Positions 36,939 through 47,624 of a stretch of DNA of 64,000 bases are shown in pieces. The stretch spans positions 186,001 to 250,000 of the forward strand of contig NZ_QEIH01000004.1 in NCBI RefSeq assembly GCF_003260195.1. The letters run 5' to 3'. The notes beneath the pieces are model-generated. The model was not told where the DNA came from and did no database searches. It saw nothing but the letters and a program-made list of their open reading frames with translations. This DNA is from Lutibacter citreus (GTDB taxonomy: Bacteria > Bacteroidota > Bacteroidia > Flavobacteriales > Flavobacteriaceae). Position 1 is the first letter of the stretch, and each line of letters begins with the position of its first letter. A program made the translations under genes and the position numbers.

Positions 36939-38272
36939 TATGCTACTGATTTTCTTTTAGTTCCTTTTTTCATTAAACCATCATAATGACGATTTAATAA
37001 ATGAGAGTTAATCTGCTGAATAGTGTCGATTGCAACACCAACCATAATTAGCAAAGATGTACCTCCATAAAATAATGCCCAAGATTGAGTTAATCCTAAT
37101 TTAACAACAAATGCAGGTAAAATAGCCACTAATGCTAAAAATAATGAACCTGGAAAAGTTATTAAAGATAAAACTCTATCTAACATATCTCCCGTATCTT
37201 TTCCTGGTCTAATTCCAGGAATAAATCCACCACTTCTTTTTAAATCATCAGCCATTTTATTTGTAGGTATAGTTATCGCCGTGTAAAAGTAACTAAAAAT
37301 AATTATTAAAACAGCAAACAATAAATTATACCAAAAACCAAACATATTTCCAAATTCAATTCCTATTGATTTAATCGTATCATTATTAGACCTTGCTAAT
37401 AAACCTGGTGCAAACATAATTGCTTGAGCAAATATAATTGGCATAACCCCAGAAGAATTCAATTTTAATGGTAAGTAATCTCTTGCTCCAGCAACATTTT
37501 TAATATTACCAGCAACAGTTTTTCTAGCATATTGAACAGCTATTTTTCTAACCGCCGTAACTAAATAAACACAAACTAAAATTACTAAAAACCATATTAT
37601 TAGTTCAATCAAAATCATAATCAAACCACCATTTGATGCCGTAATTTTTGAAACAGCTTCTTGAATAAATGCTCCAGGAAATCTAGCAATAATACCAATC
37701 ATTATTAATAATGATATACCATTACCTATTCCTTTATCAGTTATTTTTTCTCCAAGCCACATTGCAAAAACAGTTCCAGCAGTTAAAATAACCATTGAAC
37801 TTATCCAAAACATACTACCACTTATATAAAAAGCAGAAGAAGGAATTAATTGATAAATATTAGTAATATAAGCTGGTCCTTGAACCATAGTAATAGCAAT
37901 AGTTAACCAACGCGTAATTTGATTGATCTTTTTTCTACCACTTTCACCATCTTTTTGTAATTTTTGTAAATATGGAACTGCAATACCCATTAATTGAACA
38001 ACAATAGAAGCTGATATATAAGGCATAATACCCAACGCTACAACTGACGCTCTTGCAAAAGCACCTCCTGTAAACATGTCAAGTAATCCTAATATTCCAC
38101 CACCACTTGTTTGACTTTTAAGAGCTGCTTGAGCAGCAGTAATATCAATTCCTGGAAGTGGAACTTGAGCTGCAAATCGATAAATAGCCATAAATCCAAG
38201 AGTCAAAAGAATTTTATTTCTAAGTTCTTCTATTGTCCAAATGTCTTTAATGGTTTGAATAAATTTTTTCAT
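36938..38272 (-). CDS. secY: Preprotein translocase subunit SecY
   Basis: 444 residues with ten membrane helices. It forms the channel for secretory and membrane proteins with SecE and SecG. Diagnostic pieces are the N-terminal [24 protein letters not shown], the plug region near [25 protein letters not shown], and the cytoplasmic loop with [15 protein letters not shown] that contacts SecA and the ribosome. It lies 12 bases after rplO and overlaps infA by one base. Confidence 0.98.
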   Translation of the reverse strand: MKKFIQTIKDIWTIEELRNKILLTLGFMAIYRFAAQVPLPGIDITAAQAALKSQTSGGGILGLLDMFTGGAFARASVVALGIMPYISASIVVQLMGIAVPYLQKLQKDGESGRKKINQITRWLTIAITMVQGPAYITNIYQLIPSSAFYISGSMFWISSMVILTAGTVFAMWLGEKITDKGIGNGISLLIMIGIIARFPGAFIQEAVSKITASNGGLIMILIELIIWFLVILVCVYLVTAVRKIAVQYARKTVAGNIKNVAGARDYLPLKLNSSGVMPIIFAQAIMFAPGLLARSNNDTIKSIGIEFGNMFGFWYNLLFAVLIIIFSYFYTAITIPTNKMADDLKRSGGFIPGIRPGKDTGDMLDRVLSLITFPGSLFLALVAILPAFVVKLGLTQSWALFYGGTSLLIMVGVAIDTIQQINSHLLNRHYDGLMKKGTKRKSVA

Positions 38273-38284
38273 CTATATATCAAT

Positions 38285-38737
38285 TTATATCGTTTCAGCA
38301 GTACCACCAGTAGCTTCAATCGCTGCTTTCGCTGTTGCTGTAAATTTATGAACAGTTATATTTAATTTTGCTTTTAATTCACCATTACCTAGTATTTTAA
38401 CTAAGTCATTCTTACCCGCCAATCTATTCTCAATTAAAAGATCTAAAGTTACTGTATCTTTAATTCTTCCATTATCAACCAATTCTTGAAGTTTATGTAA
38501 GTTAATACCTACATATTCTTTACGGTTCATATTAGTAAAACCAAATTTAGGTACACGTCTTTGCAAAGGCATTTGCCCTCCTTCAAATCCAACTTTTCTT
38601 GAATATCCAGAACGAGACTTAGCTCCTTTGTGACCTCTAGTAGCTGTACCACCTTTTCCTGATCCTTGTCCTCGACCTATACGCTTACCTTGCGTTTTAA
38701 CTGATCCTTTAGCAGGTTTTAAGTTATTTAATGTCAT
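38285..38737 (-). CDS. rplO: 50S ribosomal protein L15
   Basis: 150 residues. The glycine/arginine-rich N-terminus (GKRIGRGQGSGKGGTATRGH) penetrates the 23S rRNA, and the globular C-terminal part has the LAGKNDLVKILGNGELKAKL segment. It lies 14 bases after rpmD and 12 bases before secY, the standard spc order. Confidence 0.98.
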   Translation of the reverse strand: MTLNNLKPAKGSVKTQGKRIGRGQGSGKGGTATRGHKGAKSRSGYSRKVGFEGGQMPLQRRVPKFGFTNMNRKEYVGINLHKLQELVDNGRIKDTVTLDLLIENRLAGKNDLVKILGNGELKAKLNITVHKFTATAKAAIEATGGTAETI

Positions 38738-38751
38738 CTCTTTATAAAATG

Positions 38752-38934
38752 TTATTTAACTTCTTCAACAGAAATTAAGTGTTTAACTGTATTTACCATT
38801 CCAAGGATAGTTGGTGTAGCTTCATGCTCAACAACTTGATCAATCTTACGTAAACCTAGAGCTTCCAAAGTTCTTTTTTGGTTCTGAGGACGTCTAATTT
38901 TACTTTTTACTTGTGTTACTCTTATTTTTGCCAT
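38752..38934 (-). CDS. rpmD: 50S ribosomal protein L30
   Basis: 60 residues from the ATG at 38934. A longer frame from 38991 overlaps the end of rpsE and adds a non-family sequence, so the shorter start MAKIRVTQVKSKIRRP is chosen. The core KRTLEALGLRKIDQVVEHEAT is typical of L30. The gap to rpsE is then 10 bases, in keeping with neighbours. Confidence 0.97.
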   Translation of the reverse strand: MAKIRVTQVKSKIRRPQNQKRTLEALGLRKIDQVVEHEATPTILGMVNTVKHLISVEEVK

Positions 38935-38944
38935 CGTCCTTGTT

Positions 38945-39469
38945 TTATCCTTTAAATACTTTTTCCAAAGAAATTCCTCTTTCTTTAGCAATCATACCAG
39001 CACTACGTAATTGTAATAAAGCATCAAAAGTTGCTTTAACTACGTTATGAGGATTTGAAGATCCTTGTGATTTTGAAAGTACATCATGCACACCTACAGA
39101 ATCAAGTACCGCACGTACTGCACCACCTGCTATAACTCCTGTACCATGTGAAGCTGGTTTCAAAAACACTCTTGCTCCTCCAAATTTACCTTTTTGTTCG
39201 TGAGGTAATGTTTGATTAATAATTGGAATTCTTACTAAATTTTTCTTTGCATCTTCAATTGCTTTTGCAATTGCAGATGCAACATCTTTAGATTTACCTA
39301 ATCCGTGTCCTACTACTCCACTTCCATCTCCAACTACAACTATAGCTGAAAATCCAAATGCTCTACCACCCTTTGTTACTTTAGTAACTCTTTGTACACC
39401 AACTAAATGATCTTGAAGTTCTAACCCGCTAGGTTTTACTCTTTCTACGTTATTGTATTTATGATACAT
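38945..39469 (-). CDS. rpsE: 30S ribosomal protein S5
   Basis: 174 residues. The double-stranded RNA-binding N-terminal part is [22 protein letters not shown], and the C-terminal domain has [23 protein letters not shown]5 affects decoding fidelity and subunit assembly. Gaps to rplR (6 bases) and rpmD (10 bases) are short, consistent with one transcript. Confidence 0.98.
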   Translation of the reverse strand: MYHKYNNVERVKPSGLELQDHLVGVQRVTKVTKGGRAFGFSAIVVVGDGSGVVGHGLGKSKDVASAIAKAIEDAKKNLVRIPIINQTLPHEQKGKFGGARVFLKPASHGTGVIAGGAVRAVLDSVGVHDVLSKSQGSSNPHNVVKATFDALLQLRSAGMIAKERGISLEKVFKG

Positions 39470-39475
39470 AATTTC

Positions 39476-39829
39476 CTAAAATTTTAAACCTGCTTCTCTT
39501 GCAGCGTCTGCTAGAGCCTTTACTCTACCGTGATACAAAAATCCATTTCTATCAAATGCAACAGCGTCAATACCTACTTTAGTAGCTTTTTCTGCAATAT
39601 TCTTTCCAACTGCTTTAGCAACTTCTAATTTCGAACCTGTAGCTTCAATTCCTTTATCTCTTGATGAAACTGATACTAAAGTTGTACCCGCGTTGTCATC
39701 TACTAATTGAGCATAAATCTCTTTATTACTTCTAAAAACTGACAATCTTGGTGTAGTTGCCGTTCCAAAAACAATTTTTCTAATTCTGTGCTTAATTCTT
39801 TGTCTTCTCTCAAGCTTTGATAATGCCAT
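39476..39829 (-). CDS. rplR: 50S ribosomal protein L18
   Basis: 117 residues. The N-terminal basic helix [15 protein letters not shown] and [23 protein letters not shown] identify L18, a 5S rRNA-binding protein of the central protuberance. It is 14 bases after rplF. Confidence 0.98.
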   Translation of the reverse strand: MALSKLERRQRIKHRIRKIVFGTATTPRLSVFRSNKEIYAQLVDDNAGTTLVSVSSRDKGIEATGSKLEVAKAVGKNIAEKATKVGIDAVAFDRNGFLYHGRVKALADAAREAGLKF

Positions 39830-39843
39830 AATACTATATATTA

Positions 39844-40389
39844 TTATGCAGATTTACCTGCTTTTCTTCTTAATTCTTCTCCTACAAATTTAACTCCTTT
39901 TCCTTTGTATGGTTCTGGCTTACGCATAGAACGAATCTTAGCGGCAACAGCTCCTACAAGTTGTTTATCAAATGAAGTTAATTTTACGATAGGGTTTTTA
40001 CCCTTTTCTGATACTGTTTCAACTTTTACTTCAGGAGCAATATCTAAAACAATGTTGTGAGAATACCCTAAAGACAAATCTAACACTTGTCCTTGGTTAC
40101 TAGCTCTATATCCAACACCTACTAATTCTAGTTGTTTACTCCATCCTTTTGAAACACCTTCAATCATATTATTTAATAAAGCTCTATATAAACCATGTTT
40201 TGCTTTATGGTCTTTACTATCAGAAGGGCGACTAACAATAATCGATCCTTCTTCAACTTTAACAGTAATATCATCTTTAATTTCTTGAGATAACTCTCCC
40301 AATTTACCTTTAATAGTAACTACATTATCTTTAATATCAAATGTAATTCCTTCTGGTAACGTAATCGGATTATTTCCTATTCTTGACAT
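39844..40389 (-). CDS. rplF: 50S ribosomal protein L6
   Basis: 181 residues with two tandem L6 domains. Identifying parts are [14 protein letters not shown], the [19 protein letters not shown] helix and the C-terminal [25 protein letters not shown]6 binds 23S rRNA near the factor-binding site. It lies 17 bases after rpsH. Confidence 0.98.
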   Translation of the reverse strand: MSRIGNNPITLPEGITFDIKDNVVTIKGKLGELSQEIKDDITVKVEEGSIIVSRPSDSKDHKAKHGLYRALLNNMIEGVSKGWSKQLELVGVGYRASNQGQVLDLSLGYSHNIVLDIAPEVKVETVSEKGKNPIVKLTSFDKQLVGAVAAKIRSMRKPEPYKGKGVKFVGEELRRKAGKSA

Positions 40390-40406
40390 CTTTGCTTAGT
40401 TCTTTA

Positions 40407-40805
40407 TTAATATACGTAACATAAAACTTCTCCTCCAACATGCTCTACACGAGCTTGCTTATTAGTCATTACACCCTTAGATGTAGAAACTATAGCAATT
40501 CCTAACCCGTTCAATACACGTGGCATATCATTTGCACCTACATATTTACGTAATCCTGGAGTACTAATACGTTGTAATTTCTTTATAACAGAAGCTTTTG
40601 TAGCTCTATCATATTTTAAGGCAATTTTAATAGTTCCTTGAAAACCTTCAACTTCAAACTTATAACTTAAAATATAACCTTGATCAAATAAAATCTTTGT
40701 TATTTCTTTAGTAATTTTTGAAGCCGGAATTTCAACGACTCTGTGATTTGCCATAATTGCATTTCTAACTCTTGTTAGATAATCTGCGATTGGATCTGTA
40801 ATCAT
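40407..40805 (-). CDS. rpsH: 30S ribosomal protein S8
   Basis: 132 residues. It starts MITDPIADYLTRVRNAIMA and ends with STSKGVMTNKQARVEHVGGE and a C-terminal CYVY. S8 binds helix 21 of 16S rRNA and in many bacteria represses translation in its operon. The 68-base gap before it is unusually long and holds a foldable RNA. Confidence 0.98.
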   Translation of the reverse strand: MITDPIADYLTRVRNAIMANHRVVEIPASKITKEITKILFDQGYILSYKFEVEGFQGTIKIALKYDRATKASVIKKLQRISTPGLRKYVGANDMPRVLNGLGIAIVSTSKGVMTNKQARVEHVGGEVLCYVY

Positions 40806-40825
40806 ATTTATTAATTTGCGGTATC

Positions 40826-40859
40826 GGTTTTCACTACTTCGTGCAATGAACCTAAAACC
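40826..40859 (-). promoter_or_regulatory. Candidate S8 autoregulatory hairpin before rpsH
   Basis: On the minus strand GGTT/AACC and TTCA/TGAA stack with a 5-base bulge on one side, closing a loop of about 13 bases. The bulged helix lies just before rpsH, in a gap of 68 bases where neighbours have 1-25. A translational operator for S8 is a good guess, not shown. Confidence 0.45.
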
Positions 40860-40873
40860 AATTATTTAAAATT

Positions 40874-41143
40874 TTACCAACTAGCTTTTTTAACTCCTGG
40901 TATTAATCCTTGATTTGCCATTTCACGAAATGTAACACGTGATATACCAAATTGTCTCATATACCCTTTAGGTCTTCCAGTTAGTTTACAACGATTGTGC
41001 ACACGAATAGGTGATGCATTTTTCGGTAACTTTTGTAATGCTTCGTAATCACCAGCTTCTTTTAAAGCTTTGCGTTTTTCAGCATACTTAGCAACTGTTT
41101 TTTTTCTCTTAACCTCACGGGCTTTCATTGATTCCTTAGCCAT
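40874..41143 (-). CDS. rpsN: 30S ribosomal protein S14 (zinc-free type)
   Basis: 89 residues, the longer zinc-independent class. It has [22 protein letters not shown] and a C-terminal KKASW. Only one cysteine is present, so the CxxC zinc knuckle of the short form is missing. It follows rplE after 3 bases. Confidence 0.98.
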   Translation of the reverse strand: MAKESMKAREVKRKKTVAKYAEKRKALKEAGDYEALQKLPKNASPIRVHNRCKLTGRPKGYMRQFGISRVTFREMANQGLIPGVKKASW

Positions 41144-41146
41144 TCC

Positions 41147-41698
41147 TTAGTTTTTTTTGAAAGGTAAACCTAATTCAGTTAATAATGATTTTGCTTCTTT
41201 ATCTGTAGGTGCAGAAGTTACAAAAGTAATATCCATACCTCCAATTTTATTTACTTTATCAATATCAATTTCCGGGAAAATGATTTGTTCAGTAATTCCT
41301 AAATTGTAGTTTCCTCTACCATCAAAACCATTTGCTTTGATTCCGTTGAAATCTCTTACACGAGGTAAAGATGCAGTAACTAATCTATCTAAAAATTCGT
41401 ACATTTTAACACCTCTTAAGGTTACTTTTGCACCAATTGCAACACCTTTACGTAATTTAAAGGCTGCAACATCTTTTTTAGATACAGTTGACACAGCTTT
41501 TTGACCAGAAATTGTAGTCAATTCTTCTAGTGCATAGTCAATCAATTTCTTATCTGCTACAGCTGCACCAACTCCCTTACTAATTACAATTTTTTGTAAT
41601 TGAGGAACTTGCATAATGCTTTTGTAACTAAATTCTTTCATAAGAGCATCAATAACTCTACTCTTATACTCTTCTTTAAGTCTTGGTATATAAGCCAT
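41147..41698 (-). CDS. rplE: 50S ribosomal protein L5
   Basis: 183 residues. Diagnostic pieces are the N-terminal [37 protein letters not shown] and [20 protein letters not shown]5 binds 5S rRNA and contacts the P-site tRNA. It lies 2 bases after rplX. Confidence 0.98.
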   Translation of the reverse strand: MAYIPRLKEEYKSRVIDALMKEFSYKSIMQVPQLQKIVISKGVGAAVADKKLIDYALEELTTISGQKAVSTVSKKDVAAFKLRKGVAIGAKVTLRGVKMYEFLDRLVTASLPRVRDFNGIKANGFDGRGNYNLGITEQIIFPEIDIDKVNKIGGMDITFVTSAPTDKEAKSLLTELGLPFKKN

Positions 41699-41700
41699 AA

Positions 41701-42006
41701 TTAAATTGCTTTATCAGATTTTTTAGAGAACCTAACTTTTTTGTCACCTTCTACTCTATATCCTACTTTTGTTGCAACGTTACCTTCAAGTAACATTAAG
41801 TTTGATATATTTATAGAAGCTTCCTTTTTCACAATACCTCCTTGTGGATTCTGTGCGCTAGGTTTTGAATGTTTAGATATCATATTAACACCTTCAACAA
41901 TCGCTCTGTTTTTACTTGGAAAAATTGTAACAACTTTTCCTTCTTCTCCTTTATGGTCTCCTGCCATTACTCTAACAGTATCTCCTGATTTTATCTTTAA
42001 TTTCAT
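41701..42006 (-). CDS. rplX: 50S ribosomal protein L24
   Basis: 101 residues with a KOW motif ([18 protein letters not shown]) and [19 protein letters not shown]24 begins 50S assembly and sits at the exit tunnel. The gap to rplN is 15 bases. Confidence 0.97.
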   Translation of the reverse strand: MKLKIKSGDTVRVMAGDHKGEEGKVVTIFPSKNRAIVEGVNMISKHSKPSAQNPQGGIVKKEASINISNLMLLEGNVATKVGYRVEGDKKVRFSKKSDKAI

Positions 42007-42021
42007 CTTTTAAATAATTTA

Positions 42022-42393
42022 TTAAAGCACTTCAGGTGCTAATGATACAATTTTCATAAATTGTTTTTCACGAAGTTCTCTAGCAACCGGTCCAAAAACA
42101 CGAGTTCCTTTCATTTCTCCAGAAGTACTATCTAACAATACACAAGCATTATCATCAAAACGGATATAAGATCCATCTTTTCTTCTGATTTCTTTTTTCG
42201 TTCTAACAACTACTGCTTTCGCAACTTGTCCTTTTTTTACGGATCCATTTGGAGTAGCATCTTTAATACTAACTACAATTTTATCACCGATAGACGCATA
42301 ACGTTTTTTAGTTCCTCCTAAAACACGAATTACTAAAACCTCTTTAGCTCCAGTATTATCTGCTACTCTAATTCTTGATTCTGTCTGTAACAT
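42022..42393 (-). CDS. rplN: 50S ribosomal protein L14
   Basis: 123 residues. It begins [20 protein letters not shown] and has [20 protein letters not shown] and the C-terminal [17 protein letters not shown]14 forms part of the intersubunit bridge region. It starts 1 base after the rpsQ stop. Confidence 0.98.
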   Translation of the reverse strand: MLQTESRIRVADNTGAKEVLVIRVLGGTKKRYASIGDKIVVSIKDATPNGSVKKGQVAKAVVVRTKKEIRRKDGSYIRFDDNACVLLDSTSGEMKGTRVFGPVARELREKQFMKIVSLAPEVL

Positions 42394-42394
42394 A

Positions 42395-42652
42395 TTATTT
42401 AGCTCTTTCTAGGATTTCTACTAATCTCCAACGTTTTGATTTACTCATTGGACGTGTTTCCATTATTCTAACAGTATCTCCAATATTGCAATCATTTTGC
42501 TCATCGTGTGCAACATATTTCTTTGTGCTTAACACGAATTTTCCGTACATAGGGTGTTTTACTTTTTTTACTTCAGCAACAACAATAGATTTCTCCATTT
42601 TATTACTTGAAACAACACCTATTCTCTCTTTTCTAAGATTTCTTTTTTCCAT
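42395..42652 (-). CDS. rpsQ: 30S ribosomal protein S17
   Basis: 85 residues, an OB-fold protein: [19 protein letters not shown], then [19 protein letters not shown] and a terminal [16 protein letters not shown]. It binds 16S rRNA helices 7 and 11. The gap to rpmC is 20 bases. Confidence 0.98.
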   Translation of the reverse strand: MEKRNLRKERIGVVSSNKMEKSIVVAEVKKVKHPMYGKFVLSTKKYVAHDEQNDCNIGDTVRIMETRPMSKSKRWRLVEILERAK

Positions 42653-42672
42653 CTTTATAATACTGAATACAA

Positions 42673-42864
42673 TTATTGTAATTCTCTTTTAGTTAATTCT
42701 GTAGCTATACGCGCCACAGTTCTTCTAAGCGTTCTCAATTGTAATGGAGTTTCCAATGGTGAAATTGAGTGAGCCATTTTAAGATCAGTATAACTTTTCT
42801 TTGAACTTCCAAGTCTTTCTTGTAACTCTTCAGTTGATAATTCTATAATTTCTGATTGTTTCAT
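42673..42864 (-). CDS. rpmC: 50S ribosomal protein L29
   Basis: 63 residues, a two-helix protein at the exit tunnel: [20 protein letters not shown] and [19 protein letters not shown]. It follows rplP after 15 bases. Confidence 0.97.
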   Translation of the reverse strand: MKQSEIIELSTEELQERLGSSKKSYTDLKMAHSISPLETPLQLRTLRRTVARIATELTKRELQ

Positions 42865-42879
42865 TTTCTTAATCGGTTA

Positions 42880-43308
42880 TTAAGCGTTATCAAAATCTCT
42901 AGCTACAACAAACTTTGTTTTCACAGGTAATTTTTGAGCTGCTAAACGTAAAGCTTCTTTAGCTACGTGAGCAGGCACACCACCAACTTCAAACATAATT
43001 CTTCCAGGTTTAATAACGGCTACAAAATATTCCGGTGCACCTTTACCTTTACCCATACGTACTTCTAATGGTTTTTTAGTAATTGGCTTGTCCGGAAAAA
43101 CTTTTATCCATAATTGCCCCTCTCTCTTCATATGACGTGTTGCTGCAATACGAGCTGCTTCAATTTGACGAGATGTTAGTAAATCCTGTTCCAAAGATTT
43201 GATACCAAACATTCCATTAGAAAGTTGGTGTCCTCTTTGAGAATTTCCCTTCATATTACCTTTCGCCTTCTGTACTTTACGATATTTAACTCTCTTTGGC
43301 TGTAACAT
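42880..43308 (-). CDS. rplP: 50S ribosomal protein L16
   Basis: 142 residues. It begins [20 protein letters not shown] and contains [19 protein letters not shown] and VARDFDNA at the end. L16 contacts the A-site tRNA and the peptidyl-transferase region. It follows rpsC after 25 bases. Confidence 0.98.
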   Translation of the reverse strand: MLQPKRVKYRKVQKAKGNMKGNSQRGHQLSNGMFGIKSLEQDLLTSRQIEAARIAATRHMKREGQLWIKVFPDKPITKKPLEVRMGKGKGAPEYFVAVIKPGRIMFEVGGVPAHVAKEALRLAAQKLPVKTKFVVARDFDNA

Positions 43309-43333
43309 TTTTAATTTCTAAATTTTTAAAAAT

Positions 43334-44065
43334 TTATTTTCTTCTACGTGGTGTTTGTGGTCTTTTAGAGTTTCTTCCTCTATCATTACCGCCCTTTCCT
43401 TGTTTTTTAGAAAGACCAACTAATGGAGATAATTCTCTTTTACCATAAACTTCACCTTTCATAATCCATACTTTAACACCTAAGCGTCCGTATGTAGTAT
43501 GAGCCTCAACAAGTGCATAATCAATATCAGCTCTGAAAGTAGAAAGAGGAATTCTACCATCTTTATAGTGCTCAGAACGTGCCATTTCAGCTCCGTTTAA
43601 ACGACCTGAAATTTGTACTTTAATACCTTCAGCGTTCATACGCATCGTAGCAGCGATTGCCATTTTAATTGCTCTTCTGTAAGAGATTCTACTCTCAATT
43701 TGACGAGCAATACTAGCAGCTACTAAACGTGCATCTAATTCTGGACGCTTAATTTCGAAAATATTAATCTGAACTTCTTTACCTGTAATTTTTTTAAGCT
43801 CTTCTTTTAACTTGTCTACCTCTTGTCCACCTTTCCCAATAATAATACCAGGTCTAGCAGTAGTGATAGTAACGGTTACAAGTTTAAGCGTACGCTCAAT
43901 AATTACTGTTGAAACACTTGCTTTTGATAATCTGGCATGAACATACCTTCTTATCTTATCATCTTCAGCTAATTTATCACCGTAGTTTCTTCCTCCATAC
44001 CAGTTAGAATCCCATCCTCTGATAATTCCTAAACGATTTCCTATTGGATTTGTTTTTTGTCCCAT
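43334..44065 (-). CDS. rpsC: 30S ribosomal protein S3
   Basis: 243 residues with an N-terminal KH domain ([19 protein letters not shown]) and the C-terminal domain ([20 protein letters not shown]). The short tail is basic ([15 protein letters not shown]). S3 lines the mRNA entry channel. It follows rplV after 12 bases. Confidence 0.98.
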   Translation of the reverse strand: MGQKTNPIGNRLGIIRGWDSNWYGGRNYGDKLAEDDKIRRYVHARLSKASVSTVIIERTLKLVTVTITTARPGIIIGKGGQEVDKLKEELKKITGKEVQINIFEIKRPELDARLVAASIARQIESRISYRRAIKMAIAATMRMNAEGIKVQISGRLNGAEMARSEHYKDGRIPLSTFRADIDYALVEAHTTYGRLGVKVWIMKGEVYGKRELSPLVGLSKKQGKGGNDRGRNSKRPQTPRRRK

Positions 44066-44077
44066 CTCTACTTATGA

Positions 44078-44482
44078 TTAATTGCTAACATTTTTACTTC
44101 CTAAGACTAAAGTCACATGATTAGAACGTTTTCTAATTCTGTGTGCACGACCTTGTGGTGCTGGTCTTAATCTTTTTAACATTCCAGCGCTATCTACAAA
44201 AATTTCTTTTACAAATAAACCTGCATCTTCAATGCTTGCATCTTCGTTTTTTGCTTGCCAGTTTGCAATTGCACTTAACAATAATTTTTCTAGATTAATA
44301 GATGCTTCTTTAGCATTGAATTTTAAGATTTGAAGTGCTTTTTCAACCTCAACTCCTCTAACCAAATCAGCAACTATTCGCATTTTTCTTGGTGACGTAG
44401 GACAACCTGTAAGCTTAGCGAAAGCAATTTGCTTTTTCTCTTCTTTGATCTGTTGTGCTCTTAATTTTTTTCGAACTCCCAT
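44078..44482 (-). CDS. rplV: 50S ribosomal protein L22
   Basis: 134 residues. Typical parts are [40 protein letters not shown] and the beta-hairpin [19 protein letters not shown] that reaches into the exit tunnel, where some macrolide-resistance changes arise. It follows rpsS after 9 bases. Confidence 0.98.
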   Translation of the reverse strand: MGVRKKLRAQQIKEEKKQIAFAKLTGCPTSPRKMRIVADLVRGVEVEKALQILKFNAKEASINLEKLLLSAIANWQAKNEDASIEDAGLFVKEIFVDSAGMLKRLRPAPQGRAHRIRKRSNHVTLVLGSKNVSN

Positions 44483-44491
44483 GATTACCTA

Positions 44492-44770
44492 CTATTTTTT
44501 ACCTTTATTTTTTGCACCAGCGTGTCCTCTATAAGAACGTGTTGGTGAAAATTCTCCTAATTTATGCCCTACCATGTTTTCTGTAACATATACAGGTACA
44601 AACTGACGACCGTTATGAACAGCTATAGTTTGTCCAACACTATCTGGAGTAATCATCGAGGCTCTTGACCAAGTTTTGATTACTGATTTTTTTCCAGACT
44701 CTAGGTTTGCTTCTATCTTCTTCTCAAGTTTATGAAAAACGTAAGGTCCTTTTTTTAATGAACGTGCCAT
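44492..44770 (-). CDS. rpsS: 30S ribosomal protein S19
   Basis: 92 residues. It begins [20 protein letters not shown] and has [20 protein letters not shown] and [18 protein letters not shown]19 is at the head of the small subunit with S13. It follows rplB after 7 bases. Confidence 0.98.
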   Translation of the reverse strand: MARSLKKGPYVFHKLEKKIEANLESGKKSVIKTWSRASMITPDSVGQTIAVHNGRQFVPVYVTENMVGHKLGEFSPTRSYRGHAGAKNKGKK

Positions 44771-44777
44771 ATATCAA

Positions 44778-45602
44778 TTATTTTTTTCTACGTTCTATAA
44801 TATACTTATTACTCGCCTTGGTCTTAGATCTAGTTTTGAATCCTTTTGCAGGAATACCATTTTTAGATCTTGGATGACCTCCAGAAGATTTACCTTCTCC
44901 ACCACCCATTGGGTGATCCACAGGATTCATCACTACCGGTCTTACTCTTGGTCTTCTACCTAACCAACGAGATCTACCCGCTTTACCAGATACCAATAAT
45001 TGGTGATCTGAGTTAGATACAACTCCAATAGTTGCTTTACACGTAACAAGAATTAATCTTGTTTCACCTGAAGGCAATTTCACAGTTGCATATTTACCAT
45101 CTCTTGCCATTAACTGAGCAAAAGAACCAGCACTACGAGCTAAAACAGCTCCTTGACCTGGATGTAATTCTATACAAGAAATTGTTGTTCCTAATGGAAT
45201 TTCGTTTAGCAACATTGTATTTCCAACATCAGGAGTAGCTCCTTCACCAGAAATAATTGTTTGCCCTACTTGTAAACCATTTTGAGCTATGATGTATCTT
45301 TTATCACCATCTTTGTAAGAAACTAATGCGATAAACGCAGTACGATTTGGATCATACTCTATAGTTTTTACAGTTGCAGGAACACCGTTTTTATCTCTTT
45401 TAAAATCGATAATACGATATTTTTGTTTATGACCACCACCTAAATGGCGCATTGTCATTTTCCCACGATTGTTTCGACCTCCAGATCTTTTTTTCGGAGC
45501 TAGTAAACTTTTCTCCGGCTTATCAGTAGTTATGGTGTCGAACCCATTCACTACTCTAAAACGCTGACCTGGTGTTATTGCTTTTAACTTTCTAACTGAC
45601 AT
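44778..45602 (-). CDS. rplB: 50S ribosomal protein L2
   Basis: 274 residues. The conserved [19 protein letters not shown] near the C-terminus contains the histidine needed for peptidyl-transferase activity, and [20 protein letters not shown] lies in the N-terminal domain. The gap to rplW is 11 bases. Confidence 0.98.
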   Translation of the reverse strand: MSVRKLKAITPGQRFRVVNGFDTITTDKPEKSLLAPKKRSGGRNNRGKMTMRHLGGGHKQKYRIIDFKRDKNGVPATVKTIEYDPNRTAFIALVSYKDGDKRYIIAQNGLQVGQTIISGEGATPDVGNTMLLNEIPLGTTISCIELHPGQGAVLARSAGSFAQLMARDGKYATVKLPSGETRLILVTCKATIGVVSNSDHQLLVSGKAGRSRWLGRRPRVRPVVMNPVDHPMGGGEGKSSGGHPRSKNGIPAKGFKTRSKTKASNKYIIERRKK

Positions 45603-45613
45603 TGTTATCTTTC

Positions 45614-45904
45614 TTAGATATTGCTATAAAAATCAATACTTTCTCCTTCAGCTAATTGAACTATTGCTTTTTTGTAAGCTCCTTTCATTGCTTGTACAAT
45701 TCCACTTTTAGTGTACTTTGTATTACGTTGAACAGGATAATTCATAGTTCTTACACTTTCAATTTCAACACCATAAGCAGAAGCTACAGCATTTTTAATT
45801 TCAAGTTTATTAGCGTTTTTATTCACAACAAAAGCATAACGATTATATAACTCGCTATCATTAGTTGCTTTTTCCGTTATAATAGGTTTAATTAAAATAC
45901 TCAT
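45614..45904 (-). CDS. rplW: 50S ribosomal protein L23
   Basis: 96 residues: [20 protein letters not shown] and the C-terminal [21 protein letters not shown]23 is the docking site for trigger factor and SRP at the exit tunnel. It follows rplD after 9 bases. Confidence 0.97.
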   Translation of the reverse strand: MSILIKPIITEKATNDSELYNRYAFVVNKNANKLEIKNAVASAYGVEIESVRTMNYPVQRNTKYTKSGIVQAMKGAYKKAIVQLAEGESIDFYSNI

Positions 45905-45913
45905 ATCTACTAC

Positions 45914-46543
45914 CTATTTGCTTAAATTAGATTCAATTCCTTCTAAAGATCCTTCAGAAAGAATTACTTTGTTTGCATTTAGCAATTCATATGTACTTAA
46001 TCCAGTGTTAGTTACTGTTTTTAAGCGTTTTAAATTGCGCGATGACAAATATACATTTTTATTTGGTTCAGCAAACACAAATAACGATTTTTTGTTTTCA
46101 ATACCTAATGCATCTAAAACAGCTGTAAAGTTTTTTGTTTTTGGAGATTCAAAATTAAAGTCTTCAACAACTAAAATATTGTTCTCTTTTGCTTGAATAC
46201 TAAGAGCAGATCTACGAGCTAATCTTTTTAAATTTTTATTCAATTTAAAAGAATGATCTTGAGGTCTTGGTCCAAATACTCTACCACCACCTCTAAATAC
46301 CGGAGATTTAATACTACCCGCACGAGCGGTACCAGTACCTTTTTGCTTTTTAATTTTTCTAGTACTACCAGAAATTTCAGCTCTCTCTTTAGCTTTACTA
46401 GTTCCTTGTCTTTTGTTTGCCAAAAATTGCTTTACATCTAAATATACAGCGTGATCGTTTGGCTCAATTCCATATACAGCATCAGAAAGTTCAACTTTTC
46501 TACCTGTATCTTTTCCTTGTATGTCTAAAACTGATACTTCCAT
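45914..46543 (-). CDS. rplD: 50S ribosomal protein L4
   Basis: 209 residues. L4 in the Gammaproteobacteria represses its own S10 operon. Visible parts are the tunnel loop [40 protein letters not shown] and the C-terminal [19 protein letters not shown]. It overlaps the rplC stop by one base, so the two are coupled. It is a possible effector for the attenuator-like leader before rplC. Confidence 0.98.
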   Translation of the reverse strand: MEVSVLDIQGKDTGRKVELSDAVYGIEPNDHAVYLDVKQFLANKRQGTSKAKERAEISGSTRKIKKQKGTGTARAGSIKSPVFRGGGRVFGPRPQDHSFKLNKNLKRLARRSALSIQAKENNILVVEDFNFESPKTKNFTAVLDALGIENKKSLFVFAEPNKNVYLSSRNLKRLKTVTNTGLSTYELLNANKVILSEGSLEGIESNLSK

Positions 46544-47160
46544 TATTTCTGAATGATTACATAAGCGTTTTTATGACCAGGAACTGCTCCCTTAACCACA
46601 AGTAAGTTCTTTTCAGCAACTACTTTTAAAACTCTTAAATTTTGAACTGTTACTTTCTTTCCTCCCATTCTTCCTGCCATACGCATTCCTTTGAATACTC
46701 TAGCTGGATAAGATGCCGCTCCAATTGATCCTGGCGCTCTTAAACGGTTATGTTGACCGTGAGTAGCTTGACCTACACCGGCAAATCCGTGACGTTTTAC
46801 AACACCTTGAAATCCTTTACCTTTTGAAGTTGCTGATACATCAACAAACTCACCTTCGGTAAATAATTCAACTGTTACTTCATCACCTAATTTGTGTTCC
46901 TCATCAAAATCTTGAAATTCGATAACTTTTTTCTTGGCAGTTGATCCAGCTTTTTTAAAGTGACCATCTAAAGCTTTATTCGAGCTTTTTGCCTTCTTGT
47001 CATCGAAACCTAATTGAAGAGCGCTATACCCATCAATTTCTTCAGTTCTGACTTGGGTAACTACGCATGGACCTGCTTCGATTACTGTACAAGGAATATT
47101 CTTCCCGTTTTCGTCGAATAAGCTGGTCATTCCGATTTTTCTTCCTATTAACCCAGACAT
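46543..47160 (-). CDS. rplC: 50S ribosomal protein L3
   Basis: 205 residues. It begins [20 protein letters not shown] and has the conserved long loop [20 protein letters not shown] and [18 protein letters not shown]3 reaches the peptidyl-transferase centre. It is separated from rpsJ by 141 bases containing a terminator-like hairpin, so it may begin a separately controlled block. Confidence 0.98.
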   Translation of the reverse strand: MSGLIGRKIGMTSLFDENGKNIPCTVIEAGPCVVTQVRTEEIDGYSALQLGFDDKKAKSSNKALDGHFKKAGSTAKKKVIEFQDFDEEHKLGDEVTVELFTEGEFVDVSATSKGKGFQGVVKRHGFAGVGQATHGQHNRLRAPGSIGAASYPARVFKGMRMAGRMGGKKVTVQNLRVLKVVAEKNLLVVKGAVPGHKNAYVIIQK

Positions 47161-47301
47161 TCTAATTTGTATTAATTATTAATTTATTTTTATTATCTAA
47201 AAAACAGGGTTGAAAATAATTCAACCCTGAATTTATTTTCTTCCGTTTTTCCCTCGACTACCGCTTAGGACATGTAACCAAATAAAATTGGCTTTGTGAA
47301 A
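47161..47301 (-). ncRNA. Attenuator-like leader between rpsJ and rplC
   Basis: On the minus strand the 141-base gap holds, in order, a small CCAA/TTGG hairpin, a GC-richer segment beginning GTCCTAAGCGGTAGTCGAGG (starting at 47270), and a strong stem CAGGGTTGAA / TTCAACCCTG (47205-47229) followed by TTTTTT. That is the form of an intrinsic terminator placed 45 bases before the rplC start. Neighbouring gaps in this operon are mostly 1-25 bases. An r-protein-controlled attenuator is the best explanation; a simple mid-operon terminator with a new promoter is the alternative. Confidence 0.55.
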
Positions 47302-47607
47302 TTAAACTTTAATTTCTACTTCTACTCCACTAGGTAATTCAAGTTTCATTAAAGCATCAATAGTCTTCGATGAAGAACTATAAATGTCTAACAATCTTTT
47401 ATAAGAACTTAATTGGAATTGTTCTCTTGATTTTTTATTTACGTGCGGAGAACGTAATACTGTAAAAATCTTTTTATGAGTTGGTAATGGAATTGGACCA
47501 TTAACAACAGCTCCAGTATTCTTAACCGTTTTAACGATTTTTTCAGCAGATTTATCTACTAAATTGTAATCGTACGATTTTAATTTTATTCTAATTTTTT
47601 GACTCAT
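47302..47607 (-). CDS. rpsJ: 30S ribosomal protein S10
   Basis: 101 residues. It contains [42 protein letters not shown] and [18 protein letters not shown]10 also acts as NusE in transcription antitermination. It follows fusA after 17 bases, without a tuf gene between them, and precedes the long leader before rplC. Confidence 0.98.
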   Translation of the reverse strand: MSQKIRIKLKSYDYNLVDKSAEKIVKTVKNTGAVVNGPIPLPTHKKIFTVLRSPHVNKKSREQFQLSSYKRLLDIYSSSSKTIDALMKLELPSGVEVEIKV

Positions 47608-47624
47608 CGTTTATAATTTAGAGA

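Noticed and set aside
38935-38991. Longer L30 reading frame
   Set aside because: It overlaps the rpsE end, and the family N-terminus starts at 38934.
45656-46605. Plus-strand frames across rplW, rplD and rplC
   Set aside because: They lie wholly within conserved ribosomal genes on the other strand.
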